Shown in pieces: positions 24,342 to 32,512 of a stretch of 64,000 nt of DNA. The DNA is from Cryptosporangium phraense (GTDB lineage Bacteria; Actinomycetota; Actinomycetes; Mycobacteriales; Cryptosporangiaceae): assembly GCF_006912135.1 (NCBI RefSeq), contig NZ_VIRS01000015.1, positions 146,683-210,682 of the forward strand, written 5' to 3'. Numbering within the stretch: the stretch's first letter is position 1; each line of letters starts with the position of its first letter. The notes below the pieces were generated by a model, which saw nothing but the letters and a program-made list of their open reading frames with translations, was not told the DNA's origin and ran no database searches. A program made the translations under genes and the position numbers.

Positions 24342-25184
24342 TCAAGCGCGGTCGAGCACCGCGAACTCCTCGTCGGTCAGCGCGATCCGCCCGGCGGCCA
24401 GGTTCTCCTCCAGGTGGGCCACCGACGACGTGCCCGGGATCGGCAGCATCACCGGCGAGCGACGCAGGAGCCAGGCCAGCGCGAGCTGGTTGATCGAGGC
24501 GCCGTGCCGGGCGGCGACAGCGGCGATCGCCCCCTGCGAATCGGGCAGGCCGGTGCCGGCCAGCGGGAACCACGGGAGGAACGCGATGTCGTGCTTCTCC
24601 GCGTACTCCAGTACGTCGGCCGCGTCCCGGTTCACCAGGTTGAACAGGTTCTGCACCGAGGCGATCGGCGTCACCGCCCGGGCGGCTTCGACCTGCTCGA
24701 CCGTGACCTCGGAAAGCCCGATGTGCCGGACCTTGCCCTCGTCGCGCAGGTCGGCCAGCGTCCCGACCTGGTCCTCGAGCGGCACCTGCGGGTCGACGCG
24801 GTGCAGCTGGAGCAGGTCGATGCGCTCGAGCCCGAGCGTGCGCAGGCTCAGCTCGGTCTGCTGGCGCAGGTACTCGGGCCGCCCGACCGGCACCCACTCG
24901 CCCGGCCGGGGCCGGGAGACCCCGACCTTCGTCGCGATCACCAGGTCGGCCGGGTACGGGTGCAGCGCCCGCCGGACGAGCTCGTCGGTGACGAACGGCC
25001 CGTAGGAGTCGGCCGTGTCGATCAGCGTGACGCCGAGCTCGACCGCGCGCCGGAGAACCACGACCGCGGTGTCCTGGTCGGCCGGGAACCCGAACGTGCC
25101 GGGCCCGGTGAGTTGCATGGTGCCGTAGCCGAGGCGGCCGACGTTCAGGTCGCCGCCGAGGGAGAACGTTGTCATGTCGTTCAC
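24342..25184 (-). CDS. Aldo/keto reductase
   Basis: 280 aa AKR barrel: GYGTMQLTG, catalytic tetrad residues Asp57-region in LIDTADSYG (Asp, Tyr), Lys in VIATKVG and His in LLQLHRVD, and the cofactor-loop IPGTSSVAHLEEN. Reduces aldehydes or ketones with NADPH. Start is GTG (25184) or the ATG three codons later. Divergent from an XRE regulator 92 bp away that probably controls it. Confidence 0.92.
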   Translation of the reverse strand: MNDMTTFSLGGDLNVGRLGYGTMQLTGPGTFGFPADQDTAVVVLRRAVELGVTLIDTADSYGPFVTDELVRRALHPYPADLVIATKVGVSRPRPGEWVPVGRPEYLRQQTELSLRTLGLERIDLLQLHRVDPQVPLEDQVGTLADLRDEGKVRHIGLSEVTVEQVEAARAVTPIASVQNLFNLVNRDAADVLEYAEKHDIAFLPWFPLAGTGLPDSQGAIAAVAARHGASINQLALAWLLRRSPVMLPIPGTSSVAHLEENLAAGRIALTDEEFAVLDRA

Positions 25185-25276
25185 CGTGCGTCGGCCCGCG
25201 CCGGACGCCCAGACCCGCTCGTGGGTACCCCTGGCAGGGTCAGGAAATCCGGGCCCGGCCGACGCATACTTGGCTC

Positions 25277-26149
25277 GTGACGACGTTGCTCGGCGAGTTC
25301 CTCGCCGCCCACCGCGCTCGGATCACGCCCGAGCAGGCGGGTCTGCGCCTCTACGGCGACCGGCGGCGGGTCGACGGCCTGCGCCGCGAGGAGCTGGCGA
25401 TGCTGGCCGGCGTCAGCTCGTCGTACTACACCCGGCTCGAGCAGGGTCAGTCGCGCAACGCGTCCCCGCAGGTCCTGGACGCGATCGCGACCGCGCTGCG
25501 GCTCGACGAGACCGAACGCCTGCACCTGCACCGCCTCGGCGACGCCGACTCACACCCGCGCCGTCCCGGCCGGCGCCCGGTGTCCGAGAAGCCCAGCCCG
25601 GGGCTGCTGCAGCTCCTCGGCGCGATGCCGTCGGTCCCGGCGATGGTGATCGGCGTGCGCAAGGACATCCTGGCCTGGAACCCGCTCGGGCACGCGCTGC
25701 TCGCCGGTCACCTGCCGTTCGCGGCGCCGGCTACGCCGGCCTCCCGCCCGAACATGGCCAAGCTCGTCTTCCTCGATCCCGAGATGCGGGCCCTGTTCGG
25801 CGATTGGGACGCCCGAGCGCGCGCCGACGTCGGCTGTCTGCGTCTGTTCGCGGGCGAGTATCCGGACGACCCCGGGCTGGCCGAGCTGGTCGGCGCGCTG
25901 GCCGTGGGGAGCTCGGAGTTCGCGGCGCTGTGGGGCGACAACCGGGTCACGGCCTGCGGTGCACAGAGCTACGAGCTGCAGCATCCGCTGGTCGGCCGGG
26001 TCACGGTGACCGAGCAGGGCCTGAGCGCGGGCGAGTTGATCGCCCAGCGTCTGGTGACGTACACCGCGCCGGCGGGATCACCGTCGGCCGAGGCCCTCAC
26101 GTTGCTCGCGCAGCTGGTCGGCGACGGTCCGGCCGCGGCACGCCCTTGA
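25277..26149 (+). CDS. XRE-family regulator with MmyB-like ligand-binding domain
   Basis: 290 aa from a GTG at 25277; CATACT ends 6 nt upstream, suggesting a leaderless transcript. The N-terminal HTH (REELAMLAGVSSSYYTRLEQGQ, about 35-60) is followed by the characteristic C-terminal domain (VIGVRKDILAWNPLGHALL, RLFAGEYPDDP, YELQHPLVGRVTV) thought to bind a fatty-acid-like or other ligand. Common in actinomycetes beside reductases. Confidence 0.9.
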   Translation: MTTLLGEFLAAHRARITPEQAGLRLYGDRRRVDGLRREELAMLAGVSSSYYTRLEQGQSRNASPQVLDAIATALRLDETERLHLHRLGDADSHPRRPGRRPVSEKPSPGLLQLLGAMPSVPAMVIGVRKDILAWNPLGHALLAGHLPFAAPATPASRPNMAKLVFLDPEMRALFGDWDARARADVGCLRLFAGEYPDDPGLAELVGALAVGSSEFAALWGDNRVTACGAQSYELQHPLVGRVTVTEQGLSAGELIAQRLVTYTAPAGSPSAEALTLLAQLVGDGPAAARP

Positions 26150-26173
26150 CGTAACGAACGCGTTCGTTACGAT
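26146..26173 (+). promoter_or_regulatory. Promoter with embedded 20-bp palindromic TetR operator
   Basis: TTGACG (26146-26151), a 16-bp spacer and TACGAT (26168-26173) form a good promoter. A perfect palindrome GTAACGAACG/CGTTCGTTAC occupies 26151-26170, filling the spacer. The predicted start point coincides with the GTG of the TetR gene at 26181. Confidence 0.75.
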
Positions 26174-26180
26174 CGCGTTC

Positions 26181-26840
26181 GTGCCACCTCGACGCAGTCC
26201 GGTCAGCCGCCGTGATCGGCCCGCCAAGCCGCCGCTCAGCCGCGACGGCGTCGTCGCGGTCGCGCTGCGGATCCTGCGCGCGGAGGGCCTGGACAAGGTC
26301 ACGATGCGACGGCTGGCCGCCGAGCTCGACACCGGACCGTCGTCGCTCTACGTCTACCTGCGCAACATGGCCGAGGTGCACGGCGCGGTGCTGGACGCGC
26401 TCCTGGCCGACCTGCCGATGCCGTCCGGGTCCGACGACCCGAAGGCCGACCTGGTCGACCTGCTCTCGGCCTACACCGCGCTGCTCTACGAGCACCCCAG
26501 CCTGGCCCGGTCGGTGCTCGCACTCTGGCCCTCGGGCCCGAACTACCTCCGGCTGATCGACACGACGCTCGGTCTGCTGGTCGCGCTCGGGGTGCCGCCC
26601 CGGCCGGCCGCCTGGGGCGTCGACGCACTCCTGCAGTACGCCACGTCCACCGCCGCCGAGCAGGGCACCCGCGACGAGAACGACAGCGACTGGGACGGGC
26701 TCACCGAGGCGATCGCCCGCGCGTCGAACCCGTTCATCGCCCGGCACCGCGACGAGCTGTTCTCCGGCACCCCCGACGAGAAGCTGCGCTGGACGTTCAC
26801 CGCCCTCATCAACGGCATCGCCGGAACGGAGACGCCATGA
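26181..26840 (+). CDS. TetR family transcriptional regulator
   Basis: 219 aa from a GTG. N-terminal HTH (LSRDGVVAVALRILRAEGLDKVTMRRLAAELDTGPSSLYVYLRN, about 18-62) and a TetR_C-like ligand domain resembling the TetR/tetracycline class. It overlaps the FAD monooxygenase gene by 4 nt (ATGA), so the repressor and its resistance or catabolic enzyme form one autoregulated unit controlled by the palindrome at 26151-26170. Confidence 0.92.
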   Translation: MPPRRSPVSRRDRPAKPPLSRDGVVAVALRILRAEGLDKVTMRRLAAELDTGPSSLYVYLRNMAEVHGAVLDALLADLPMPSGSDDPKADLVDLLSAYTALLYEHPSLARSVLALWPSGPNYLRLIDTTLGLLVALGVPPRPAAWGVDALLQYATSTAAEQGTRDENDSDWDGLTEAIARASNPFIARHRDELFSGTPDEKLRWTFTALINGIAGTETP

Positions 26841-27922
26841 CCACGATCGCGATCGTCGGCGCGGGCCTCGGTGGCGTCACGCTCGCCCGCGTCCTGCACG
26901 TCCACGGCATCCCGGCCACGATCTACGAGGCCGACGCCTCACCGGCCGCGCGCACCCAGGGCGGGATGCTCGACATCCACGCCGACGAGGGCCAGGCCGC
27001 CCTGCGCGCCGCCGACCTGTACGACGAGTTCCGGGCCCACGTCCACCCCGGCGGCGAGGCGACCCGGGTCCTCGACCGGCACGGCACCGTCCTCCTCGAC
27101 GAGGCCGACGACGGCGAGGGTGACCGTCCGGAGATCGACCGCGGTCAGCTGCGCCGGATCCTGCTCGACTCGGTGCCGCCGGGCACGATCCGGTGGGGAC
27201 GCAAGGTGGTCTCGGCGTCTCCGGGGCGACTGGAGTTCGCCGACGGGTCGGTGGGGACCGCCGACCTGATCGTGGGCGCCGACGGTGCCTGGTCGCGGAT
27301 CCGCCCGCTGGTCACCGACGTCGTCCCGGCGTACTCCGGGGTCTCGTTCGCCGAGGTCGACCTGCTCGACGCCGACCGGCGTCACCCCGAGCCGGCCGCG
27401 GTCGTCGGGGACGGCATGCTGTTCGCGCTCGGCGCCGGCCAGGGGTTCCTCGCGCACCGGGAGACCGACGGCAGCCTGCACGTCTACGTCGCACTGCGGA
27501 AACCGGCCGACTGGATCGAGGGGATCGGGTTCGAGGCGCTGCTGTCGGAGTTCGCCGGGTGGGCGCCGGAGCTGCGGGCGTTGATCAGCGAGGCCGACGG
27601 TCCGCTGATCCCCCGGACGATCAACGCGCTGCCGATCGGCCACCGCTGGGACCGCGTCCCCGGCGTCACGCTGATCGGCGACGCCGCCCACCTGATGTCG
27701 CCGTTCGCCGGGGCCGGGGCGAACCTGGCGTTGCTCGACGGGGCCGAGCTCGGCCTGGCGCTGGCTGGGCATCCGGGTGATCCGGCGGCGGCGCTCGATG
27801 CCTACGAGGAGCCGATGTTCGTCCGGAGCGCGGAGAATGCGGCCCAGGCCGCGGCCGGTCTGGAGCTCTGTTTCGCCGACGACGCCCCGCGCGGTCTGGT
27901 CGACCTGTTCACCGGCGGGTAG
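26837..27922 (+). CDS. FAD-dependent monooxygenase, TetX-like
   Basis: 361 aa class A flavoprotein monooxygenase: GxGxxG in AIVGAGLGGVTLARVL (residues 8-13), LIVGADGAWSRIR near 152 and GDAAHLMSPFAGAGAN near 282. The N-terminal ARTQGGMLDIHADEGQ is the segment that makes the closest link to TetX-type tetracycline-inactivating enzymes. Substrate not proven. In-frame sequence continues past its TAG stop into the next gene (see that entry). Confidence 0.87.
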   Translation: MTTIAIVGAGLGGVTLARVLHVHGIPATIYEADASPAARTQGGMLDIHADEGQAALRAADLYDEFRAHVHPGGEATRVLDRHGTVLLDEADDGEGDRPEIDRGQLRRILLDSVPPGTIRWGRKVVSASPGRLEFADGSVGTADLIVGADGAWSRIRPLVTDVVPAYSGVSFAEVDLLDADRRHPEPAAVVGDGMLFALGAGQGFLAHRETDGSLHVYVALRKPADWIEGIGFEALLSEFAGWAPELRALISEADGPLIPRTINALPIGHRWDRVPGVTLIGDAAHLMSPFAGAGANLALLDGAELGLALAGHPGDPAAALDAYEEPMFVRSAENAAQAAAGLELCFADDAPRGLVDLFTGG

Positions 27923-28525
27923 CTGCTGGCGTTTGCTCGCCGGTGCCCGTGCGGCGGGGAGTCGGCGGCCGGTGGGAACTACTCCCCGTCGACCCCTCCC
28001 CCGCCCGCTGCCGCGTCGGCCGGGTGGCAGTACGGGGCACCGCAGCCGCACCCGCCGGCCTACGGATTCACCGCGCTCGGCCCGCGACCGGCGGTCTACC
28101 CGGTCGTTCTCTTCACCCTGTTCTTCGGCGCGTTCGGCGCGATCTCGGCCGCCCGGCGGGCCGCCACCGCGAAACGCCTGGGCCACTCCGCCCGCCCCTA
28201 CTGGGTGGGCTTCGGCGTCACCCTGGGCGCCACCGTCGCCGCCTCCCTGGTCGCGGTCATCGCGGCCGTGGCTCTGCTGATCGGTGCGGCCGGCACGTCC
28301 GCCGTCACCGGAACCGGCGCCGGCACGGTCATGACCGCTGCCCAGCTGGAGAACGAGCTGGTCGACAACAACACCAACGAGCTGGTCACGTCCGCGCACT
28401 GCATTCCGGAGGGCGTCCGGGCCGACGGCTCCGGCACCTACGGCTGCGTCATCTACTTCAGCGACGGAGACAACCGCGGCGCGACGATCCTGGTCGGCCC
28501 GGACGGCGACTGGCTCGAGAACTGA
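27923..28525 (+). CDS. Proline-rich membrane protein with no canonical start codon
   Basis: The frame directly after the TAG of the monooxygenase gene stays open to 28525. It reads as a typical actinobacterial protein: Pro-rich N-terminus (SPSTPPPAAASAGWQYGAP), two membrane segments (VVLFTLFFGAFGAISAARRA and LGATVAASLVAVIAAVALLIG), then an outer domain with a Cys pair (AHCIPEG, TYGCVIYF) of DUF4333-like size. No ATG, GTG or TTG exists before GTG 28205, which would delete the first membrane segment. Possible explanations are initiation at CTG 27923/27926, read-through of TAG, or an indel. The boundary is therefore provisional. Confidence 0.55.
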   Translation: MLAFARRCPCGGESAAGGNYSPSTPPPPAAASAGWQYGAPQPHPPAYGFTALGPRPAVYPVVLFTLFFGAFGAISAARRAATAKRLGHSARPYWVGFGVTLGATVAASLVAVIAAVALLIGAAGTSAVTGTGAGTVMTAAQLENELVDNNTNELVTSAHCIPEGVRADGSGTYGCVIYFSDGDNRGATILVGPDGDWLEN

Positions 28526-28529
28526 GAAC

Positions 28530-28751
28530 TCAGTACCCCAGTCCATTCAGGATCCGCTGCACGGTCTCGGCCACCCCGGCGCCGCGCTTCGGCGACGAGG
28601 ACGCGCCGCCGGTCGGCACCTCGTCCCCGCCGATCAACGTCATCAGCTCGTCCACCCCGGCGACGACGTCGGCCCGCCCGGCCTCCGCGGCCGCCGACCG
28701 CAGCTCCAACGAAAGCCGCAACAACCCCGCCGTTCGCCCGTCCAGCTCCAT
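28530..28751 (-). CDS. Small hypothetical helical protein
   Basis: 73 aa. Predicted almost wholly helical (LLRLSLELRSAAAEAGRADVVAGVDELMTLIG, then VAETVQRILNGLG). TACGCT lies exactly 6 nt before the ATG at 28751, supporting a leaderless start. Ends 4 bp from the convergent membrane-protein gene. No family recognised. Confidence 0.6.
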   Translation of the reverse strand: MELDGRTAGLLRLSLELRSAAAEAGRADVVAGVDELMTLIGGDEVPTGGASSSPKRGAGVAETVQRILNGLGY

Positions 28752-28869
28752 CCCCCCAGCGTAAAGACCCACCACCACCCCAGGTGTAGCCCCGTACATC
28801 GCCGACGCTCGACGCACGCGCCGTCTCGTCGCACTCGCCGCCGGGCGAGGCGGCGCCGGTCGTCGTGCC

Positions 28870-29535
28870 CTACTGACGCACCAAGCCGGTCTGGTACGCG
28901 ATCACGACCAGCTGCGCGCGATCCCTCGCGCCGAGCTTGGCCATCGCCCGGTGCACGTGCGTCCGGGCGGTCAGCGGCGACACCACCAGCCGCTCGGCGA
29001 TCTGCTCGTTCGTGAGGCCCTCGGCGACCAGCGCCAGCACCTCGCGCTCCCGGTCGGTCAGCACCTCGAGCCGCTCCGGGACGGCCCTCGGGGTCGCGTC
29101 CGGCTGGGCCAGGAACCGTCCGATCAGGCCCATCGTCGCCTTTGGCGACAGCAGCGCCTCGCCCCGGTGCACGACCCGGACGGCCTCCAGCAGCTCGCCC
29201 GGCCCGACGCCCTTCCCGAGGAAACCGCTGGCCCCGGCGCGCAACGCCTGCAGCACGTACTCGTCGATCTCGAACGTCGTCAGCACGACGACCTTCACGT
29301 CGCGCAGCGACGGGTCGGACACGATCTCGCGGGTGGCGGTCAGCCCGTCGACGTCCGGCATCCGGATGTCCATCAGGACGACGTCGGCCGCGGTCTCCCG
29401 CACGAGATCGACGAGGCCGACCCCGGACTCAGCCTCCCCCACCACGGTCAGGTCGGCGGCCGACTCGATCAGCACCCGGAACCCGGCCCGGATCAGCGCC
29501 TGATCGTCGGCGATCACCACCCGGATCTGCTCCAC
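28870..29535 (-). CDS. NarL/LuxR-type response regulator
   Basis: 221 aa: receiver domain (1-120; acidic pocket Asp10/Asp11, phospho-acceptor Asp56, Lys108) and C-terminal LuxR HTH (about 155-215, LTDREREVLALVAEGLTNEQIAERLVVSPLTARTHVHRAM). GTG start with TAGGGT 6 nt upstream. Unusually its kinase is divergent rather than in the same operon. A TACT-N6-GCAGTAC motif overlaps its promoter and recurs upstream of the ABC-2 exporter. Confidence 0.93.
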   Translation of the reverse strand: MEQIRVVIADDQALIRAGFRVLIESAADLTVVGEAESGVGLVDLVRETAADVVLMDIRMPDVDGLTATREIVSDPSLRDVKVVVLTTFEIDEYVLQALRAGASGFLGKGVGPGELLEAVRVVHRGEALLSPKATMGLIGRFLAQPDATPRAVPERLEVLTDREREVLALVAEGLTNEQIAERLVVSPLTARTHVHRAMAKLGARDRAQLVVIAYQTGLVRQ

Positions 29536-29553
29536 CCCCGCACCCTAAGCCAC

Positions 29554-29570
29554 TACTGCAGACGCAGTAC
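29554..29570. promoter_or_regulatory. Candidate response-regulator binding site 1
   Basis: TACT-N6-GCAGTAC, with inner dyad TACTGC/GCAGTA, located between the divergent regulator and kinase genes at the -35 region of the regulator. The same pattern is found at 32491-32507. Confidence 0.45.
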
Positions 29571-29627
29571 GCGCCGCTACGGCGTGGGGAGGAAGCACCC
29601 GGCACCGCGCCGACCTAGGGTCGAGCC

Positions 29628-30734
29628 ATGAGCAGAGCGTTCGACGCCTGCCTGGCCGCCGTGGCCGCCGCCGTCGGCACGGCCGGAGCGGTCGCCGCGG
29701 TCCACGCGCCGTGGCCGGTCGTCGTGCTCGCGATCGCCGGCAACCTGCTGCTGGTCGTCCGGCGGCAGTGGCCGCTGCCGGTGCTGGTCGGCGTCACCGC
29801 GGTCACCGCGGTCGTCTGGGTGGCCGCCGGCGACCCGCGTCCGATGGCGCTGGGCTGCCTGATCGCCGTCTACACGGTCGCCGCCCGGACCACCCGGGGC
29901 ATCGGTCTGGTGGCGGCCGCGGTGACCGCGGTCGCGGCCGGCGTGGCCAGCAACCTCGCGACCGACGCGTCGGTGTTCGACGCGCGCAACGTGGTGCCGA
30001 TCATCTGGATCGGGCTGGTCGCGGCCGCGGGCGTCGCCGTGCGCAACCGTCGCGCCTACGTGGCCGCGGTCGAGGAGCGGGCCCGGCGGGCCGAGGAGAC
30101 CCGCGAGCAGGAGGCCCGTCGCCGGGTCGCCGAGGAGCGCCTGCGCATCGCCCGCGAGCTGCACGATGTGGTCGCGCACAGCATCGCGCTGGTGAACGTG
30201 CAGGCCGGGGTGGCCGCGCATCTGCTCCGCGAGCAGCCGGACGCCGCCGAGGAGGCGCTCGACCACGTCCGCGCGGCCAGCCGCTCGGTGCTGGACGAGC
30301 TGGGCACGATGCTCAGCGTGCTGCGCGAGAGCGACGATCCGGTGGCCCCGTCGGAGCCCGCGCCGGGTCTCGATCGGCTCGACGACCTCGTCGAGACGTT
30401 CCGGGCGACCGGCATGCGGGTCGACGTCCGCCTCACCGGCGCGATGCAGCCGGTGAGCACGACGGCGAGCCTGGCCGCCTACCGGATCGTCCAGGAGTCG
30501 CTGACCAACGCGCGCAAGCACGGCGCGGAGGACCGCGCGACCGTGGCGGTCACGTTCGACGAGGCCGCGGCCACGATCAGCGTCCGCAACCCGGTGGGCG
30601 GACCGGCGACCGAGGGGACCGGCCACGGGATCCTGGGGATGCGCGAACGCGCGGCCGCCGTCGGCGGACGGCTGACCGCGCAGCAGCGCGGCGACGACTT
30701 CGTCGTCGACGCCACGCTGCCGTACCCGAAGTGA
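29628..30734 (+). CDS. Sensor histidine kinase (NarX/DesK-like, HisKA_3)
   Basis: 368 aa. Five or so N-terminal membrane segments (1-140), a coiled segment of Arg/Glu (142-172), the phospho-acceptor His179 in ELHDVVAHSIALVNV, and a HATPase domain (N box YRIVQESLTNARKHG, G box GTGHGILGMRERAAAVGG). Senses an unknown membrane or envelope signal and phosphorylates the divergent NarL-type regulator. TAGGGT ends 6 nt before the ATG. Confidence 0.93.
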   Translation: MSRAFDACLAAVAAAVGTAGAVAAVHAPWPVVVLAIAGNLLLVVRRQWPLPVLVGVTAVTAVVWVAAGDPRPMALGCLIAVYTVAARTTRGIGLVAAAVTAVAAGVASNLATDASVFDARNVVPIIWIGLVAAAGVAVRNRRAYVAAVEERARRAEETREQEARRRVAEERLRIARELHDVVAHSIALVNVQAGVAAHLLREQPDAAEEALDHVRAASRSVLDELGTMLSVLRESDDPVAPSEPAPGLDRLDDLVETFRATGMRVDVRLTGAMQPVSTTASLAAYRIVQESLTNARKHGAEDRATVAVTFDEAAATISVRNPVGGPATEGTGHGILGMRERAAAVGGRLTAQQRGDDFVVDATLPYPK

Positions 30735-30736
30735 GG

Positions 30737-31516
30737 TCAGGCGTCCCGACGGCGGAGCAGCACCGCGGCCGCGGCCAGGGCGACGGCGATCCAGGCGACG
30801 AAGACGGCCAGCCCGGTCCCGGCCGAGAGCTGATCCGACGTGGTGGTCAGCGCCATGATCGAGTTCCCGGCGTTCGACGGGAGATACGCGGCGACCGCGT
30901 CGCTCCAGCTGTCGGGCAGCAGGCTGACGAGTCCGGGCGCGATCAGCACGATGCCGACGAGCGCCCCGATCGCACCGGCGGTGTGCCGCAGCAGGGCCCC
31001 CAGTGCCAGCCCGAGCAGCCCGACCCCGGCCAGGTACACGGCCGCGCCCAGCACCGCGCGCAGCACGTGCTCGTCGCCGATCGAGGCCGCGTCGGAGCCG
31101 AGGACGACCTGGGCGCCGAAGAACGCGCCGAACGCCGCGACCAGCGAGACGGCCAGCGCGACCAGGCCGAACACCAGCGTCTTGGCCCAGAGCACCGGCA
31201 GCCGGCGAGGGACCGCGGAGAACGTCGCCCGGATCATCCCGGTGCTGTACTCGCCGCTGATCACCAGCACGCCGAGCACGCCGATGATCAGCTGCCCGAG
31301 CGTCACCCCGGCCAGGCTTAGCCCCACCGGGTCGGACGCGCCCCGCCCCGGACCGGTGCCGCTGCCGACCGAAGCGGCGGCGATCAGCCCGAACCCGATC
31401 ACCGCGGCCAGCAGGGCCACCAGCGTGATGGTCGTCGACCGGAGCGACCGGAGCTTGATCCACTCGGACGCGACCGTACCTCGGAACGTGACGCGTTCCA
31501 GCGCAGTGGTAGTCAT
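30737..31516 (-). CDS. ABC-2 type exporter permease
   Basis: 259 aa with six membrane segments. N-terminal SEWIKLRSLRSTTITLVAL and VISGEYSTGMIRATFSAVPRR are typical of actinobacterial ABC-2 permeases paired with BcrA/DrrA-like ATPases. Start overlaps the ATPase stop (TGATG). Convergent with the kinase, 2 bp apart. Substrate (peptide, lipid or drug) unknown. Confidence 0.88.
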   Translation of the reverse strand: MTTTALERVTFRGTVASEWIKLRSLRSTTITLVALLAAVIGFGLIAAASVGSGTGPGRGASDPVGLSLAGVTLGQLIIGVLGVLVISGEYSTGMIRATFSAVPRRLPVLWAKTLVFGLVALAVSLVAAFGAFFGAQVVLGSDAASIGDEHVLRAVLGAAVYLAGVGLLGLALGALLRHTAGAIGALVGIVLIAPGLVSLLPDSWSDAVAAYLPSNAGNSIMALTTTSDQLSAGTGLAVFVAWIAVALAAAAVLLRRRDA

Positions 31517-32430
31517 CAGGCGGCCGCTTCCAGCGTCGTGTACTCGGTCAGGTCCTTGGTCAGCGTCATGAACGCCTCTTCGAGCGACGCGTGCCGCGTC
31601 GCCAGCTCGTGCAGCACGATCCGGTTCCGGAACGCGATCTCCCCGATCGCAGACGCCTCCAGCCCCACCACGTCGAGGACTCCCCGCTCCGCGCTGGTGA
31701 TCGTCACACCCGGGCCGGCCAGCATCGGCACCAGCGCGCCCGCCTCCGGGCTCCGCACGTGCACGGTGGCGGTCGAGGCGCTCTCCACGAACTCGTCGAC
31801 CGACACGTCCGCGACCAGACGTCCGCGGGCCACGACGACCAGGTGTTCGGCGGTGAGCGCCATCTCGCTCATCAGGTGGGACGACACGAAGACCGTGCGG
31901 CCCTCGGCCGCCAGTTGCTTGAGCAGGGTGCGGATCCACAGGATCCCGTCGGGATCCAGGCCGTTGACCGGCTCGTCGAGCATGACCGTCCGCGGGTCGC
32001 CGAGCAGCGCCGACGCAATCCCGAGCCGCTGCCCCATCCCCAGGGAGAACGCCCCCGCGCGCTTCCGCGCGACGTCGTGCAACCCGACCAGGTCGAGCAC
32101 TTCGTGGACGCGGGCCCGCGGGACGCCGTTCGTCGCGGCCAGTGCGGCCAGGTGGTGGTACGCCGAGCGGCCGGGGTGGATCGCCTTGGCCTCGAGCAGC
32201 GCGCCGATCTGGTGCAGCGGGTCGGGGTGGTCGCGCAGCGGGCGGCCGTTGACGGTGACGCTGCCGGTCGTGGGTGCGTCCAGGCCCATGATCATGCGCA
32301 TGGTGGTGGACTTGCCGGCGCCGTTGGGGCCGAGGAAGCCGGTCACGATCCCGGGTTTCACCTGGAACGACAGGTCGTGGACCGCGGTTTTCGGCCCGTA
32401 GCTCTTGCTGAGGTTCTGGACGTCGATCAC
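31516..32430 (-). CDS. ABC transporter ATP-binding protein (DrrA/BcrA-like)
   Basis: 304 aa from a GTG at 32430. Walker A GPNGAGKSTTM, signature FSLGMGQRLGIA, Walker B VMLDEPVNGLD, switch His in VSSHLMSEM, and an extra ~90-residue C-terminal domain usual in drug or bacteriocin exporters. Forms an exporter with the next gene. A GGAGAG ribosome site supports the GTG. The shared dyad at 32491-32507 suggests control by the neighbouring two-component system. Confidence 0.92.
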   Translation of the reverse strand: MIDVQNLSKSYGPKTAVHDLSFQVKPGIVTGFLGPNGAGKSTTMRMIMGLDAPTTGSVTVNGRPLRDHPDPLHQIGALLEAKAIHPGRSAYHHLAALAATNGVPRARVHEVLDLVGLHDVARKRAGAFSLGMGQRLGIASALLGDPRTVMLDEPVNGLDPDGILWIRTLLKQLAAEGRTVFVSSHLMSEMALTAEHLVVVARGRLVADVSVDEFVESASTATVHVRSPEAGALVPMLAGPGVTITSAERGVLDVVGLEASAIGEIAFRNRIVLHELATRHASLEEAFMTLTKDLTEYTTLEAAA

Positions 32431-32474
32431 GGGATCAACTCTCCGGCGGCCGGGCGTCGGCGGCATCGTCCGCC

Positions 32475-32507
32475 TACCGACACTTGTCGGTACTCCCTCC
32501 GCAGTAC
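32475..32507. promoter_or_regulatory. Palindrome plus candidate response-regulator site 2 before the ABC exporter operon
   Basis: TACCGACA-ct-TGTCGGTA (32475-32492) is an 8-bp perfect dyad. Immediately adjacent, 32491-32507 reads TACT-N6-GCAGTAC, identical in design to the site at 29554-29570. Both sit 45-77 bp upstream of the exporter ATPase start (32430, minus strand). Confidence 0.5.
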
Positions 32508-32512
32508 CCGGG

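Noticed and set aside
28205..28525. GTG 28205 as the certain start of the membrane protein
   Set aside because: The frame upstream encodes an additional convincing membrane segment and Pro-rich leader, so this start would truncate a protein that looks longer.
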